Position numbers and translations under genes: made by a program. DNA of 64,000 nt from Citrobacter amalonaticus (lineage in GTDB: Bacteria > Pseudomonadota > Gammaproteobacteria > Enterobacterales > Enterobacteriaceae): NCBI GenBank assembly GCA_028994555.1, contig JARDVN010000001.1, forward strand, positions 4,092,001 through 4,156,000, given 5' to 3'. Shown one piece after another: positions 10,884 through 21,249 of the stretch (positions within the stretch are counted from its first letter, which is position 1; each line of letters starts with the position of its first letter). Under the pieces are notes generated by a model that saw only the letters and a list, made by a program, of their open reading frames with translations, searched no databases and was not told where the DNA came from.

Positions 10884-11726
10884 TTAACGCCCTCGCAGAC
10901 CGTCAGCCAGACGTTTGCCGTTACGCAAAGAAAGCAGCGTCAGCAATGTGCGCCAGGTCATCCGTTTGTTGCGGATCTGGTAGAGCGTAAATAGCTGATA
11001 TTTCTTGCTGGCGCGGTCAAATTTGTCTTTATGCTTGCGATAGAAATGGAAGTAGCCAGAGAATTTCTTTGGCGACGAGGTAATCTGCATTTCGCCATGA
11101 TTGATGTGCAGGATCTGCGTCGCCTCTTCCACCTTCCACGGCTCGCCGTACTCCACCACCATCCGCAGAAAGATGTCGTAATCCTGCGCGGCTTTTAGTT
11201 CGGTATCGAACAGGCTCTCTTTAAAACGCCACGCCCAGGTAAAGACCTGATTACCGATAATGTTGCGCTTGTAGAACAGACGGCGCGAGTAAGGGGATTT
11301 CGGATACAGCGGCAGGCTCGCCGGCTGAGAATAGACCTCGCCTTCGCAGACATAATCGTTGGCGTACAAAAAGGCGTGAGTCACCAGTTGGTGCTTATGG
11401 GCGAGGAATACGCTCAAACGGTTTGGCGTCCATTCGTCATCATCATCAATACCCGTGATGTAATGCCCTTTCGCCTGCATGATGGCCTGATTACGCACCG
11501 CGCAGGCACCAGAGTTAATTTCATTATGGGTATAGCGAACGCGCGGATCGTTTAGCCCCTCAACAAACTGCTGAAGCTGCTCATAAGAGGAGGAACAATC
11601 ATCGACGATGATCATTTCCCAATGGGGATAATCCTGGCGCAGCACCGATTTAATCGCCCGAATGGCGAGCTGCTGCCGGTTCCAGGTTGGCATATAAATG
11701 GAGATCAGCGGATTTTCTGTTTTCAT
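10884..11726 (-). CDS. wcaA: Colanic acid glycosyltransferase WcaA
   Basis: A GT2-family glycosyltransferase. The N-terminal ISIYMPTWNRQ (residues 8-18) and VDDCSSS (around 41-47) form the nucleotide-binding half. TGIDDDDEW around residues 91-99 is the DxD metal-binding motif. The protein is intact at 280 residues, against 279 in E. coli. It is the first gene after the REP-containing gap that follows wzc, so its expression depends on read-through from the wza promoter. Confidence 0.94.
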   Translation of the reverse strand: MKTENPLISIYMPTWNRQQLAIRAIKSVLRQDYPHWEMIIVDDCSSSYEQLQQFVEGLNDPRVRYTHNEINSGACAVRNQAIMQAKGHYITGIDDDDEWTPNRLSVFLAHKHQLVTHAFLYANDYVCEGEVYSQPASLPLYPKSPYSRRLFYKRNIIGNQVFTWAWRFKESLFDTELKAAQDYDIFLRMVVEYGEPWKVEEATQILHINHGEMQITSSPKKFSGYFHFYRKHKDKFDRASKKYQLFTLYQIRNKRMTWRTLLTLLSLRNGKRLADGLRGR

Positions 11727-11762
11727 GCTCTTTTCCCAGGAAGTGATGCCGGAGGGGCCAAC

Positions 11763-11890
11763 GTGTAGGCCGGATAAGGCGTTTACGCCGCCATCCGGCA
11801 GCGATGCCTGATGACGCAGCGTGTAGGCCGGATAAGGCGTTTACGCCGTCATCCGGCAGCGATGCCTGATGACGCTTTGCTTATCAGGCC
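11763..11890. repeat. Tandem REP/BIME pair between wzc and wcaA
   Basis: Two almost identical copies, about 59 bp apart, of a unit containing GTGTAGGCCGGATAAGGCG, a TTTACGCCG spacer and the ATCCGGCAGCGATGCCTGATG tail. The second unit ends in TTATCAGGCC. The copies differ at essentially one position (GCC versus GTC before ATCCGG). They fill the gap between the export module wza-wzb-wzc and the glycosyltransferase module. Confidence 0.9.
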
Positions 11891-11919
11891 TGGTCAATGA
11901 GCAGGCCCCTCACGATTTT

Positions 11920-14082
11920 TTATTTTGTGTCGGACTTGTATTCGTACTCGTAGTACCCGTAATCCTGATACCCGGTGGCGCGACGGAAGATGGAGTTGAG
12001 GATTACCCCTTTCACCTGAATGCCATTTTGTTCAAAACGGCTCAGGCTGGTTTCCACTTCTTTCAGGGTGTTAACGGCATAACGGGCGACCATCAACGTC
12101 GTGCCTGCATGCCGCCCGACAATCGCGGCGTCGGTGACGGCCAGGATTGGCGGCGTGTCGATCAGCACCAGATCGTAATGGCTGCTCGCCCAGCGAATCA
12201 GTTCGCCAAAGCGTTCACTCATCAACAGCTCAGAAGGGTTCGGCGGCACCTGACCGCGCGGTACAAGGTCAAAATTAGGAATGGACGTCGGTTTCGCGCA
12301 GGTCGCGATATCCCCTTTCCCGACCAGAATCTCCGAGAGGCCATTCACGTTGTTGGTGCCAAGCAGTTCATGGGTATAGCCTTTACGCATATCGCAGTCG
12401 ATCAACAGCACGCGCTTGTTGGTCTGGCTGATGACCGCCGCCAGGTTGGCACAGACAAAGGTTTTCCCGATAGACGGACTCACCCCGGTAAGCATCAGCA
12501 CATTGTTTTGCGCCTGCATCATGGCGAAGTGAAGGCTGGTACGCAGGCTGCGCACGGCTTCGATCGCCAGATCCGTCGGATTACCCACCGCCAGCAACTG
12601 GCTCTGCTTGTAACGTTTGACGCCTTTGACGGTTTTGACGCTATCCCGCGCTTTCTGCCATTCCGACAGCGGAATACTGGCGTAAACGCTGATGCCGTTC
12701 TCTTCCAGTACCTGCGGGCTCTCGATACCGCGGTTGAGCAGCGAGCGCAACAGCACGCCAACAATGGAGAGCATCAGGCCGAGAATAATGCTACCGAGAA
12801 TGATCAGCGCTTTCTTCGGCTTTAACACGCCAGGCTGGGCAATGGCCGGGTCAACGATCCGCACGTCACCCACTGTACTGGCTTCGGTGATCTTCAGTTC
12901 CTGCTGCTTATTCAACAGTTGCATGTAGACCTGCTGTCCCGACTCCACATCACGCGTCAGGCGCACAATCTCCTGCTGCGTTTTCGGCATCGCCGTCACA
13001 CGTCCGTTCAGCCTGGCTTTTTCATCCTCCAGCGCCTTACGTTTTTCCAGCAGCGTACGGTACGCCGGGTGCGCTTTGGTGAAAAGTTTCGAGATTTCCG
13101 CTTCTTTAAAGGTCAGCTCGTTGAGCTGGGCGTCGATATTGACCATCGAGTCCAGCACGGCTTTTGCTTCCAGCGGCAAATCGACGGAGTCTTTATCCTG
13201 ACGAAACGCATTGAGTTTATTCTCTGCTACGTCCAGATGCTGACGCACTTCCGGCAACTGTTTTGCGAGGAAGGCCAGGCTTTTTGCCGCCTCGGCAGAT
13301 TTACGCTCAACGTTCTGTTCCAGATAATTTCGGGTAATGCTGTTGAGAATATCGCGGATCTGATCGCGATCTTCACCGGTAAAGCTCAGGCTGAGCACGC
13401 CGGTATCTTTGCCGTTTTCGACGACCGTCAGGTTGTTTTGCAGGTTGTTGATCATCCCCAGCGTGGAGAATTTGGTGACGGTAAATTCCGTGTCCGGGCG
13501 AGCATGAATCGCACTGACCACCATCGTGACGCCGTCTTTGCTCAGGGCCTGCCCAACCTGTCCGCGCGCGCTGAAGCCGCCGTCGCTGTTCAGCTCGTAG
13601 TCTTTATCACTCAACACCTTGAGGGTGAAGGTCTGTTCGTTCATCCCTTTTGGCAGAGTAAAGGTGGTCACTTTCACTGATTCGTTCTGGCGCCCCATCA
13701 GCCGTTCCCAGCCCGCACCAAACAGTGGGAAGGTGTTCTTGCTGACCGAGATATCAAGGTCCAGATCGTCCACCGTTTTGCCTAACACGAGACGAGACTG
13801 GATTAGCTGTATTTCCGCCTCTGAGGCAGGCGGTTTGTTGGATAACGCAGAGCCGATATCCTGCACCAGCGAGTTGCCGGTGTTTTGTTCAATCTGCACC
13901 AGCGCATCCGCACTGTAGATAGGTGTGGCAAAGAGGGTGTAAATCACCGCGCACAGCGCAAAGACCGCCGTAATGCCCAGCACCCACCAGCGCGCTTCAA
14001 TGACGGTTCCCACCAGGCGGCCGATATCAATCTCATCGTTGCCCGTTACCGGAGCGGCAGACTGTTTTACTTTTTCTGTCAT
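11920..14082 (-). CDS. wzc: Colanic acid BY-kinase / polysaccharide co-polymerase Wzc
   Basis: An inner-membrane bacterial tyrosine kinase whose phosphorylation cycle is needed for high-molecular-weight colanic acid export. The 720 residues match E. coli. The N-terminal Wzz-type domain is flanked by membrane helices (near residues 32-52 and 425-445). The C-terminal kinase has Walker A (GVSPSIGKTF, about 532-541), Walker A' (LLIDCDMRKG) and Walker B (VLIDTPP). A tyrosine cluster closes the protein (YQDYGYYEYEY). The start at 14082 is chosen because its TAATG overlaps the wzb stop and gives the E. coli length; a 12-codon upstream extension is in frame but unlikely. Confidence 0.97.
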   Translation of the reverse strand: MTEKVKQSAAPVTGNDEIDIGRLVGTVIEARWWVLGITAVFALCAVIYTLFATPIYSADALVQIEQNTGNSLVQDIGSALSNKPPASEAEIQLIQSRLVLGKTVDDLDLDISVSKNTFPLFGAGWERLMGRQNESVKVTTFTLPKGMNEQTFTLKVLSDKDYELNSDGGFSARGQVGQALSKDGVTMVVSAIHARPDTEFTVTKFSTLGMINNLQNNLTVVENGKDTGVLSLSFTGEDRDQIRDILNSITRNYLEQNVERKSAEAAKSLAFLAKQLPEVRQHLDVAENKLNAFRQDKDSVDLPLEAKAVLDSMVNIDAQLNELTFKEAEISKLFTKAHPAYRTLLEKRKALEDEKARLNGRVTAMPKTQQEIVRLTRDVESGQQVYMQLLNKQQELKITEASTVGDVRIVDPAIAQPGVLKPKKALIILGSIILGLMLSIVGVLLRSLLNRGIESPQVLEENGISVYASIPLSEWQKARDSVKTVKGVKRYKQSQLLAVGNPTDLAIEAVRSLRTSLHFAMMQAQNNVLMLTGVSPSIGKTFVCANLAAVISQTNKRVLLIDCDMRKGYTHELLGTNNVNGLSEILVGKGDIATCAKPTSIPNFDLVPRGQVPPNPSELLMSERFGELIRWASSHYDLVLIDTPPILAVTDAAIVGRHAGTTLMVARYAVNTLKEVETSLSRFEQNGIQVKGVILNSIFRRATGYQDYGYYEYEYKSDTK

Positions 14083-14528
14083 TATTTTACCTGCTCTGCG
14101 TTCAATGCCTGCGCCCACTGGCGGGCAGACCGTTCAAGTAATGAATACACCGCTTCAAACGCCTCGCGGCTTTTGCGATACGGGTCGGGGATTTCGCGCT
14201 CATTGTCCCAGTGACCGAAAAGCATGACCTTGCCACGCATCTCAGGCGCCAGTTCGTGCAGAGAGGCGATGTGCCTTTTTTCCATCGCCAGGATCAGGTC
14301 GTAGTCACGGCACAGTCGCCCGGTGACCTGACGCGCGCAGTGCCCTTCCAGAGAGAGGTCGTGACTTGCCGCCACGCTCACCGCTGAAGCGTCAGCGCCT
14401 TTTCCCACCAGCGCCCCCAGACCGGCGGACTCCACCGTTATTTGTGGGTGATACTGTTTGAGCAGGCGTTCTGCCGTCGGGGAACGGCAGATGTTCCCCA
14501 CGCAAACCACTAATATTTTGTTAAACAT
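14082..14528 (-). CDS. wzb: Low-molecular-weight protein tyrosine phosphatase Wzb
   Basis: Dephosphorylates the C-terminal tyrosine cluster of Wzc. The CX5R P-loop is visible at residues 9-15 (CVGNICR, followed by SPT), and the general-acid aspartate lies in the DPYRKS motif near residue 115. It is 148 residues, one more than E. coli. The gene overlaps wzc by one base (TAATG) and starts 5 nt after the wza stop. Confidence 0.96.
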   Translation of the reverse strand: MFNKILVVCVGNICRSPTAERLLKQYHPQITVESAGLGALVGKGADASAVSVAASHDLSLEGHCARQVTGRLCRDYDLILAMEKRHIASLHELAPEMRGKVMLFGHWDNEREIPDPYRKSREAFEAVYSLLERSARQWAQALNAEQVK

Positions 14529-14533
14529 GACGA

Positions 14534-15671
14534 TTACCAGTTATGAATGTCGCTGGCCGTATCCGTCATGTAACGGACACCGCTGATGGTCGGCAGCAAC
14601 TGATTGATCAGACGGTTCCAGCGTGCAACCGGTGCGGTCGTGACATACACCACGTCATACGGTTGCAGACGGAATTCCGTCGCCATGACCAGAGAGGTCG
14701 CATCAGACATATCGAGCTGATAAATGTTGGCAATCTTGCCGCCGGGGCCTTTGCCTTTCAGCGGACGGATCACAAAGATGCCGCTGGCGTTGGAGGTGGT
14801 CAGATCGATGCCTTCGGCGTTACCCAATGCTTCGGTCAGCGTCATGCCGCTGAAGTCCATTTTGAGGGTGCTCTGTTTTTTCACTTCACCCATCACGAAG
14901 ACTTTCAGGTCGTCATTGCGCGGTACATAGAGAATATCGCCGGGATAAAGCAGACGGTTCTGGCTGAGATCGCCGTTTTGCATCAGCGCCTGCAGTGAAA
15001 TGCGTTGTTCTTTACCTTTGTGCGTCAGCACCACGTTGCGCCAGTCAGCCACTTCTGTCAGGCCACCGGCGGCGTTAATGGCGTCCAGCACGGTCAGCGG
15101 CACGTTGGTGATCGCCTGCTGGCCGGATTTATTCACCTGCCCGGAGATGTAGGCTTTTTTGCGAACGGAAAGCGGCGATATTAACGTCCACCTGCGGGTC
15201 AGCGATGTACTTCGCTAAGCGCCCGGTAATATCACTGCGGATTTCTGCCAGGGTTTTGCCGACCACGCTGACCTTGCCGATGTACGGGTAAAACATGGTG
15301 CCGTCGGGCTGAACCCAGTTACCGGTATCGCTGGAGCTACGGTATTGGCCCGCAGGCGTGGTGAGTTCGGGATGATCCCAGACGGTCACGCTCAGCACAT
15401 CCCCTGCCCCGACGCGGTACTCATAGCTGGCGAGCTCCTGGTCCAGCGACATATTCGGCTGGGCGACATTCGGGCGCGGACGTAATTGCTCAACCAGTCG
15501 CGGTGTCAGTGGATACACATTCACCATCCGGTCGAGATCAAAATCAGCGTCTTGCTGTTTAATCACGTCTTTACCCATCGTAGACATATTGCTGCCCGGA
15601 AGTACTGTGCAACCGCTTATCAAGGTTACCGACACCAATAATGGCATCAATTTCATTTTGGATTTCATCAT
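14534..15671 (-). CDS. wza: Outer-membrane polysaccharide export protein Wza (one +1 frameshift)
   Basis: A lipoprotein that forms the octameric outer-membrane channel for colanic acid. The signal peptide ends in the lipobox LISGC, lipidated at Cys21. A polysaccharide-export domain follows ([20 protein letters not shown]), then SLBB-type repeats, then the C-terminal amphipathic helix region ([11 protein letters not shown]). The frame breaks once at the six-T run 15155-15160; corrected length is 378 residues versus 379. It is the first gene of the operon, with a long untranslated leader carrying JUMPstart/ops. Confidence 0.94.
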
Positions 15672-15849
15672 TGATTATTTATCACTTTGGCAGAGTAATT
15701 ATCCTGTGCAATTTAAATAGCGACTTCGCCGTACACATTTACATTGCAGTTAATTGAAAAGAAATTTAACTGGCATCAGTCCTAAAAAAAATTGAATTCA
15801 TCCGTAAGCTATTGACAGAATAATGCGTATTCGTCACCAGGCGTTCAGG

Positions 15850-15888
15850 CACGCTACCGCCCCTGGCTTTTTAGCTACCAACGCACTG
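15850..15888 (-). promoter_or_regulatory. JUMPstart element with ops (RfaH recruitment) site
   Basis: On the minus strand a 39-bp JUMPstart sequence runs 15888 to 15850: CAGTGCG, then GGTAGCTAAAAAGCCAGGG, ending in the ops core GGCGGTAGCGTG at 15861-15850. The ops element in the nontemplate strand of a paused elongation complex recruits the NusG paralogue RfaH, which suppresses termination through long polysaccharide operons. It lies about 180 nt upstream of the wza ATG. Confidence 0.9.
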
Positions 15889-16047
15889 ATTAGATTATCT
15901 TTTTTGTCAGCCTTGTTATTTCACCCTTTGTCATAACAGAGGAATACTTAAGGCATCCTGGATGTCAGTCATTAATGAAAAGGGATCCAACTTAATATAT
16001 TTACTCTTCCATCATTAACGCTGGAAGAATTGTTACAGCTAACGTTA

Positions 16048-16073
16048 TAGCAGGCAAGGTAACAAGCCTGCTA
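16048..16073. other. Perfect 8-bp inverted repeat in the wza leader
   Basis: TAGCAGGC and GCCTGCTA are separated by 10 bases, giving a stable hairpin in the leader RNA about 380 nt upstream of wza, downstream of the RcsAB-like box. There is no U-tract on the minus strand, so it is not an obvious terminator. It could be a protein site or an RNA stem. Confidence 0.45.
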
Positions 16074-16119
16074 TTCTCTGTTTTTAAGATTAATATTAAG
16101 CGCAATTAACGCCAGTTTT

Positions 16120-16133
16120 TAGGAATTACTTGA
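16120..16133 (-). promoter_or_regulatory. Putative RcsAB box of the wza promoter
   Basis: The minus strand reads TCAAGTAATTCCTA. As I recall it, the E. coli wza RcsAB box is TAAAGAAACTCCTA; 11 of 14 positions agree, including AAG and TCCTA. It lies about 450-460 bp upstream of the wza start codon, the distance known for E. coli. This places the colanic acid operon under the Rcs envelope-stress phosphorelay. Confidence 0.65.
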
Positions 16134-16348
16134 TGTTGACAATATCTATTTATTTGACTCACCCTGCGATATTTCCTAAATATATTCTGACGCCGTCAAT
16201 TATTCCCGCCGGAAACTTTATGGGTATTATGAATACCCTCAGCGACGCGAAAACGGGATAAATCCCTTCCCGACATTGCAATTTCCCTCGACTTTATCCA
16301 TGATCGAAATGTGACAATTGTCATATAACAAAAGGTATTACGTTTACT
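16134..16348. promoter_or_regulatory. yegH upstream region with two palindromes
   Basis: This is the plus-strand leader of yegH, divergent from the wza control region. It contains a stem GGGTAT-N5-ATACCC at 16222-16238 and a perfect 12-bp palindrome TGACAATTGTCA at 16312-16323, 26 nt before the yegH ATG. Spacing suggests operator sites; no matching regulator can be named. Confidence 0.35.
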
Positions 16349-17934
16349 ATGGAATGGATCGCCGATCCGTCAATCTGGGCCGGACTCGTCACGCTGGTGG
16401 TGATTGAATTAGTCCTCGGCATTGATAACTTAGTCTTTATTGCCATCCTCGCAGAAAAACTGCCGCCTGCTCAGCGAGACCGTGCGCGTGTCACCGGGCT
16501 TATCCTGGCGATGCTGATGCGCCTGCTGTTGCTGGCATCAATCTCATGGCTGGTCACGCTGACCAAACCGCTATTCAGTGTGCACGGGTTGAGCTTCAGC
16601 GCCCGCGATTTGATCATGCTGTTTGGTGGCTTCTTCTTGTTGTTTAAAGCCACGATGGAGCTGAACGAACGACTCGAAGGGAAGGACAGCGACAACCCCA
16701 CCCAGCGTAAAGGGGCGAAATTCTGGGGCGTGGTGGCGCAAATCGTGGTGCTGGACGCCATCTTCTCGCTTGACTCCGTCATCACCGCCGTCGGGATGGT
16801 CGATCACCTGGCCGTGATGATGGCGGCCGTGATTATTGCTATCAGCCTGATGCTGTTGGCCAGTAAGTCGCTTACGCGTTTTGTGAACAGCCACCCAACC
16901 ATTGTCATCCTCTGCCTCAGTTTCCTGCTGATGATCGGTTTCAGCCTGGTGGCAGAAGGTTTCGGCTTTCATATTCCGAAAGGATATCTGTACGCCGCGA
17001 TTGGCTTCTCGGTGATGATTGAAGCGCTTAACCAGCTGGCTATCTTTAACCGTCGCCGTTTCCTGTCGGCGAATCACACGCTGCGCCAGCGTACGACCGA
17101 AGCGGTGATGCGTCTGTTGAGTGGGAAAAAAGAGGACGCGGAGCTGGATGCGGAAACCGCCTCTATGCTGGTCGATCATGACGACAGTCAGATCTTCAAC
17201 CCGCAGGAGCGCCGGATGATTGAGCGCGTGCTCAACCTCAACCAGCGTACCGTCAGCAGTATTATGACCTCACGCCACGACATCGAGCATATCGATCTCA
17301 CCGCACCAGAAGAGGAGATCCGTGCGCTGTTGGAGAAAAACCAGCATACGCGCCTGGTGGTGACCGGGGGGCCACGATGAAGAAGATCTGCTGGGCGTGG
17401 TGCACGTTATCGATCTGCTTCAGCAGTCGCTACGCGGTGAACCGCTCGATCTGCGGGTGCTGATTCGTCAGCCGCTGGTGTTCCCGGAAACGCTGCCACT
17501 GCTGCCAGCGCTGGAGCAGTTTCGTAATGCGCGCACGCATTTCGCCTTTGTTGTGGATGAATTTGGTTCGGTGGAAGGGATTGTGACGCTCAGTGACGTC
17601 ATGGAAACCATCGCCGGTAATCTGCCCAACGAAGTGGAAGAGATCGACGCCCGCCATGACATTCAGAAAAACCCGGACGGATCATGGACTGCCAACGGCC
17701 ATATGCCGCTGGAAGACCTGGTGCAATATATCCCGCTGCCGCTCGATGACAAACGGGAATACCACACCATTGCGGGTCTGCTGATGGAGTATCTGCAGCG
17801 CATTCCTAAAACGGGCGAAGAGGTTCAGGTGGGGGGATTTCCTGCTCAAAACGTTACAGGTTGAAAGCCACCGCGTGCAGAAGGTGCAAATCATTCCGCT
17901 ACACAACGGGGATGAAATGGACTACGAGGTATAA
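16349..17934 (+). CDS. yegH: TerC-family membrane protein with CBS and CorC/HlyC domains, YegH (two +1 frameshifts)
   Basis: The N-terminal half is a TerC-like integral membrane domain of about seven helices with the [12 protein letters not shown] and [18 protein letters not shown] acidic membrane motifs. The middle holds a CBS pair ([18 protein letters not shown], then [19 protein letters not shown]), and the end is a transporter-associated CorC/HlyC domain. Frame breaks at the six-G runs 17366-17371 and 17831-17836; corrected length is 527 residues, exactly E. coli YegH. The substrate is unproven; metal-ion transport is a family-based guess. Confidence 0.92.
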
Positions 17935-17942
17935 CGCTAAAC

Positions 17943-18041
17943 GGTGCCGGATGGCGCTATCGCTTATCCGGCCTACAATCCCGTATCCAGGCCGGATAAG
18001 TGTCCAGGCCGGATAAGACGCGAAGCGTCGCCATCCGGCAC
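17943..18041. repeat. REP elements between convergent yegH and asmA
   Basis: GTGCCGGATGGCGC-type and inverse ATCCGGCAC arms, with a direct duplication of CCAGGCCGGATAAG at about 17987 and 18004, sit in the convergent gap. The palindromes may double as transcription end points for both genes. Confidence 0.85.
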
Positions 18042-18057
18042 AACACGACCAGCCTAA

Positions 18058-19912
18058 TCAAAGCTTATCGAGCAGCTTCTTCACATCTTTGCCGTCACGG
18101 GAGTCTTTATTTCGCTCCGCCCAGTCGTTCAGACGACGCTTCGCTTCATCCTGCATATGCTTACGCAGGAGCTGATCAACCTGCAGAGTATAATTCAGCG
18201 CCTGCCAGTTGCCGTAGACCCGCAGCGGAACCGGAGTCGCCTTCAGGAAGTCGATCAGCTTACCCTCGCCCTTCCAGCCGTCCAGCACCCGCACGTTAAA
18301 CTGCGTGTCACAGGTTTGTCCGACCAGGTCGAGTGTACCCTGCCCGGCCAACGCCAGCATCGCAGATTCGCCTGCCATGTTATCCAGCACCAGTTTACCG
18401 TGATCCAGCGTCAGATCCGTCACAAAGCGCGCCAGACGGGTCGCGTTATCGACGTTTTCCACTGACTGCACATCGCCGCCACTGCGTTCCACGGCCTGCT
18501 GAATCAACTGCTGGAAGTTCATACCGTCCATCCGCGTGTCACGCATGTCAATATGCGCTTTCCCCTGCCAGCTGTGACGGAACGACTGCGCATCGATGTC
18601 TGCCCCGGAAAAGTCTCCCGCCAGCGTCGTCTTGCCGGTCAGAGCAATCGGATAGTTGAACGCCCTGAGGATCGTACCGATTTCGACCTCTTCCAGACGC
18701 GGCTGAAACACCACACGGGGGAGATTGTGCACGCGCATCCAGCGTTCCCGGCAGCGAGATTGTCCCGCCGTCAAGTTTGCCCTGTAGTTCCGCGATGGTC
18801 AGCACGTCGGACTGATTGGTCATACGGCTGCTGACGTCGGTAAAATTCATCCCGCGCCAGACAACAGTGTTCGCTTTCAGCGCGATATCGGCACTAAAGC
18901 CTTTCAGCCCCTGATAGGCCGGTTCATCCACACGGCTTGAAATCACCGGACGTGCCAGCGGTGGCTGACTTCCCCCCTGTTCCGTCACGCCGTTGGTACT
19001 GCCAGCATTTTCAGGTGGCGCTAACAGGTTATCGAGATTTAAGCGGGCAAATTGCAGATTGACCGACCACGCCGGTTGTTCCTTCAGTGTCACCTGCACG
19101 TTTCCAGTTAACGCACTGTCGTTGGCCGTCACGTTAATCTGGTTGAAGGTGAGCGTTTTTTTCTCTTCCTGCCATTGCGCCTGCAGTTGCCCCTTCCCCT
19201 GTATGCCCTGTTTGGGTAAGTCGGCACCCTGCAATTGCCAGCTTAGCTGCTGAATGCTGGCCGCTAAATTATGAGGATAGTCGGAGGCGTCAACGGTTCC
19301 GCTAAGGGCAAGGGTAAGGTCGCGCTGATCACGATTAATACGCCCGGAAAATTCGAAAGAACCACGATGCTGTTCGTCCTGCTCCATCTCCAGGCGAATA
19401 TCGCGAACGGTAACCTGTTCGTCGTTTTCATGTTGAAAGACCAGTACGCTGTCCGCCACGCGCAGACTGGCAATATCAAACGACCAGCCGCGATCTTCGG
19501 CGACATCCGGCAAGGTATTGTCTCTCGGAGCCACCGGAGCGTTTTCGCGACGTACCGCTTCCGTTTGCGGCGTCAGTTGAATCACCGCGCCTTTGAGCAT
19601 CACCTGTTTGACACTGAGCTGATGACTCAGCAACGGCCACAGCGCGACGTCCAGACGCATATTATCCGCGCGAACCAGAGGCTCACTGGCCCCTTGCGCC
19701 GTTAACACCATACGCCCGGAGAGGATGCTGAGCTGCGGCCAGACATGCCAGCGCAACGGGCCATCGAGTTGCAGTTGATAACCGCTTCGCGCAGCCACCT
19801 GTTGCACCATATAGGCGCGGAAATCGTTCGGATTGACTAACAATACTAACGCGGAGAAGCCGGCCACCAGCACGACCAGCAATATCATCAGCGTCGTCAG
19901 AAATCGTCTCAT
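18058..19912 (-). CDS. asmA: Outer-membrane assembly protein AsmA (one +1 frameshift)
   Basis: An AsmA-family (bridge-like lipid-transfer type) inner-membrane-anchored periplasmic protein linked to outer-membrane biogenesis. A single N-terminal hydrophobic anchor (residues 5-27, MILLVVLVAGFSALVLLV) is followed by the large repetitive beta-rich periplasmic region. It ends with the conserved QLLRKHMQDEAKRRLNDWAE stretch. The frame breaks at the five-G run 18717-18721, where four bases fit; corrected length is 617 residues, exactly E. coli. It lies 21 nt downstream of dcd on the same strand. Confidence 0.92.
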
Positions 19913-19933
19913 GCTATCCTCAATGGACCAGAC

Positions 19934-20515
19934 TCAGTCTTTATCAATCCGGCTGGCGACAGCGCCCTGCTGATCGCGATATTTCGCATCTTCACGACGG
20001 TTGTAAGGTCGAAGCGCAGGCCCCGAAAGCGGTTCGAAGCTCAACGCGCCGATCAGCATCCCAGGACGCAACGCCAGCGGTAATTTACCGGAATTATAGA
20101 ATTCCAGCACGATACAGCCAGACCAGCCCGGATCGATACGGTGCGCAGTCACGTGAACCATCAGACCAAGGCGCGCCAGTGAAGAGCGTCCGTCCAGCCA
20201 TCCCACCAGGTCCGCCGGTAAGGTGACCGACTCATAGGTCACCGCCAGCGCCAGTTCGCCCGGATGCAGGTAAAATGCGTCGCCTTCAGCCAGTACAATC
20301 TCATCGCTCATTACGCGATCGAGCGCAGCGCTTACTTCTGCCTTTGGCCCGCTGAGATCGATAAAAGCAGCGGTATGTCCACTAAAGGTGCGAAATTTAT
20401 TGCCCAGACGCACATCCACAGTGGCGCCATTAATACGCTCAACGGGTGGACGCGGGTTGATCGACAAACGGCCTTCATCAAGCCAGGCTTCAATATCTCG
20501 GTCACACAGACGCAT
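19934..20515 (-). CDS. dcd: dCTP deaminase
   Basis: Deaminates dCTP to dUTP in pyrimidine deoxynucleotide synthesis. The intact 193-residue protein equals the E. coli length, with the trimeric dUTPase-fold motifs [12 protein letters not shown] and [10 protein letters not shown], the latter holding the active-site region around Glu138 (IVLEFYNSG). The start [11 protein letters not shown] is chosen over an in-frame upstream ATG because it is conserved and follows a GGAGAAAG Shine-Dalgarno sequence. Likely cotranscribed with udk upstream and asmA downstream. Confidence 0.96.
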   Translation of the reverse strand: MRLCDRDIEAWLDEGRLSINPRPPVERINGATVDVRLGNKFRTFSGHTAAFIDLSGPKAEVSAALDRVMSDEIVLAEGDAFYLHPGELALAVTYESVTLPADLVGWLDGRSSLARLGLMVHVTAHRIDPGWSGCIVLEFYNSGKLPLALRPGMLIGALSFEPLSGPALRPYNRREDAKYRDQQGAVASRIDKD

Positions 20516-20606
20516 GGCACTTTCTCCTTTCGTGCATCGGGCGCTTAACGCATTGTGCATTAAGGGCAAACCAGGTTATCACTGAACGGTACACAATTCG
20601 CCGGGC

Positions 20607-21249
20607 TTATTCAAAGAACTGACTGATTTTCGCTTTCAGAATATCAATGGCGATGCGATTTTTCCCACCGCGCGGCACGATAATATCGGCGTACTGTTTA
20701 GACGGTTCAATAAATTGCAGAAACATCGGACGCACGGTCTTCTGATACTGCGCCATAACGGAATCCATCGAACGACCGCGTTCGTTAACGTCACGCTTGA
20801 TACGACGCATCAGGCAAATATCCAGCGGCGTATCGACAAAAATAGAGAAGTTCATCTCTTCGCGCAAACGCGCATCGGTCAGTAACAGAATCCCTTCAAG
20901 AATAATGACTTTCTTCGGCTCGACGCGAACCGTCTCTTTCATGCGGGTGTGTTCAACGTAGCTGTAAACCGGCAGCTCAATCGCCGACCCCCCGCTTGAG
21001 AGCCTGCAGGTGCTGAAACAGCAGACTGTGATCCATCGCGTTCGGATGGTCGTAGTTGGTTTTGACGCGTTCTTCCATCGACAGATGACTTTGATCTTTG
21101 TAATAGCTGTCTTCGGGAATAACGCCGATATGTTCATCACCGACTTGTTCACGCAACTCACGATATAGGGTACTGGCAATAAGACTCTTGCCGGAAGCCG
21201 ATGCGCCAGCAATACCGATGATGACGCACTGATGGGACTGATCAGTCAT
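20607..21249 (-). CDS. udk: Uridine/cytidine kinase Udk (one +1 frameshift)
   Basis: A salvage kinase that phosphorylates uridine and cytidine with GTP or ATP. The P-loop GASASGKS is at residues 15-22; the [10 protein letters not shown] and YDHPNAMD substrate motifs and the [12 protein letters not shown] lid follow. The frame breaks at the six-C run 20988-20993; corrected length is 213 residues, as in E. coli. It is divergent from dgcE across a 325-bp gap. Confidence 0.94.

Noticed and set aside
11763..11890. CRISPR array
   Set aside because: Two REP units with palindromic cores and no regular unique spacers; no cas genes in the window.
16090..16110. Explicit -10/-35 promoter of wza
   Set aside because: AT-rich hexamers downstream of the Rcs-like box allow several equally good choices; none could be justified over the others.
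17366..17836. yegH, asmA, baeS and others as true pseudogenes
   Set aside because: Protein sequence outside the homopolymers is fully conserved and single-base removal restores exact family length, which is not the pattern of gene decay.
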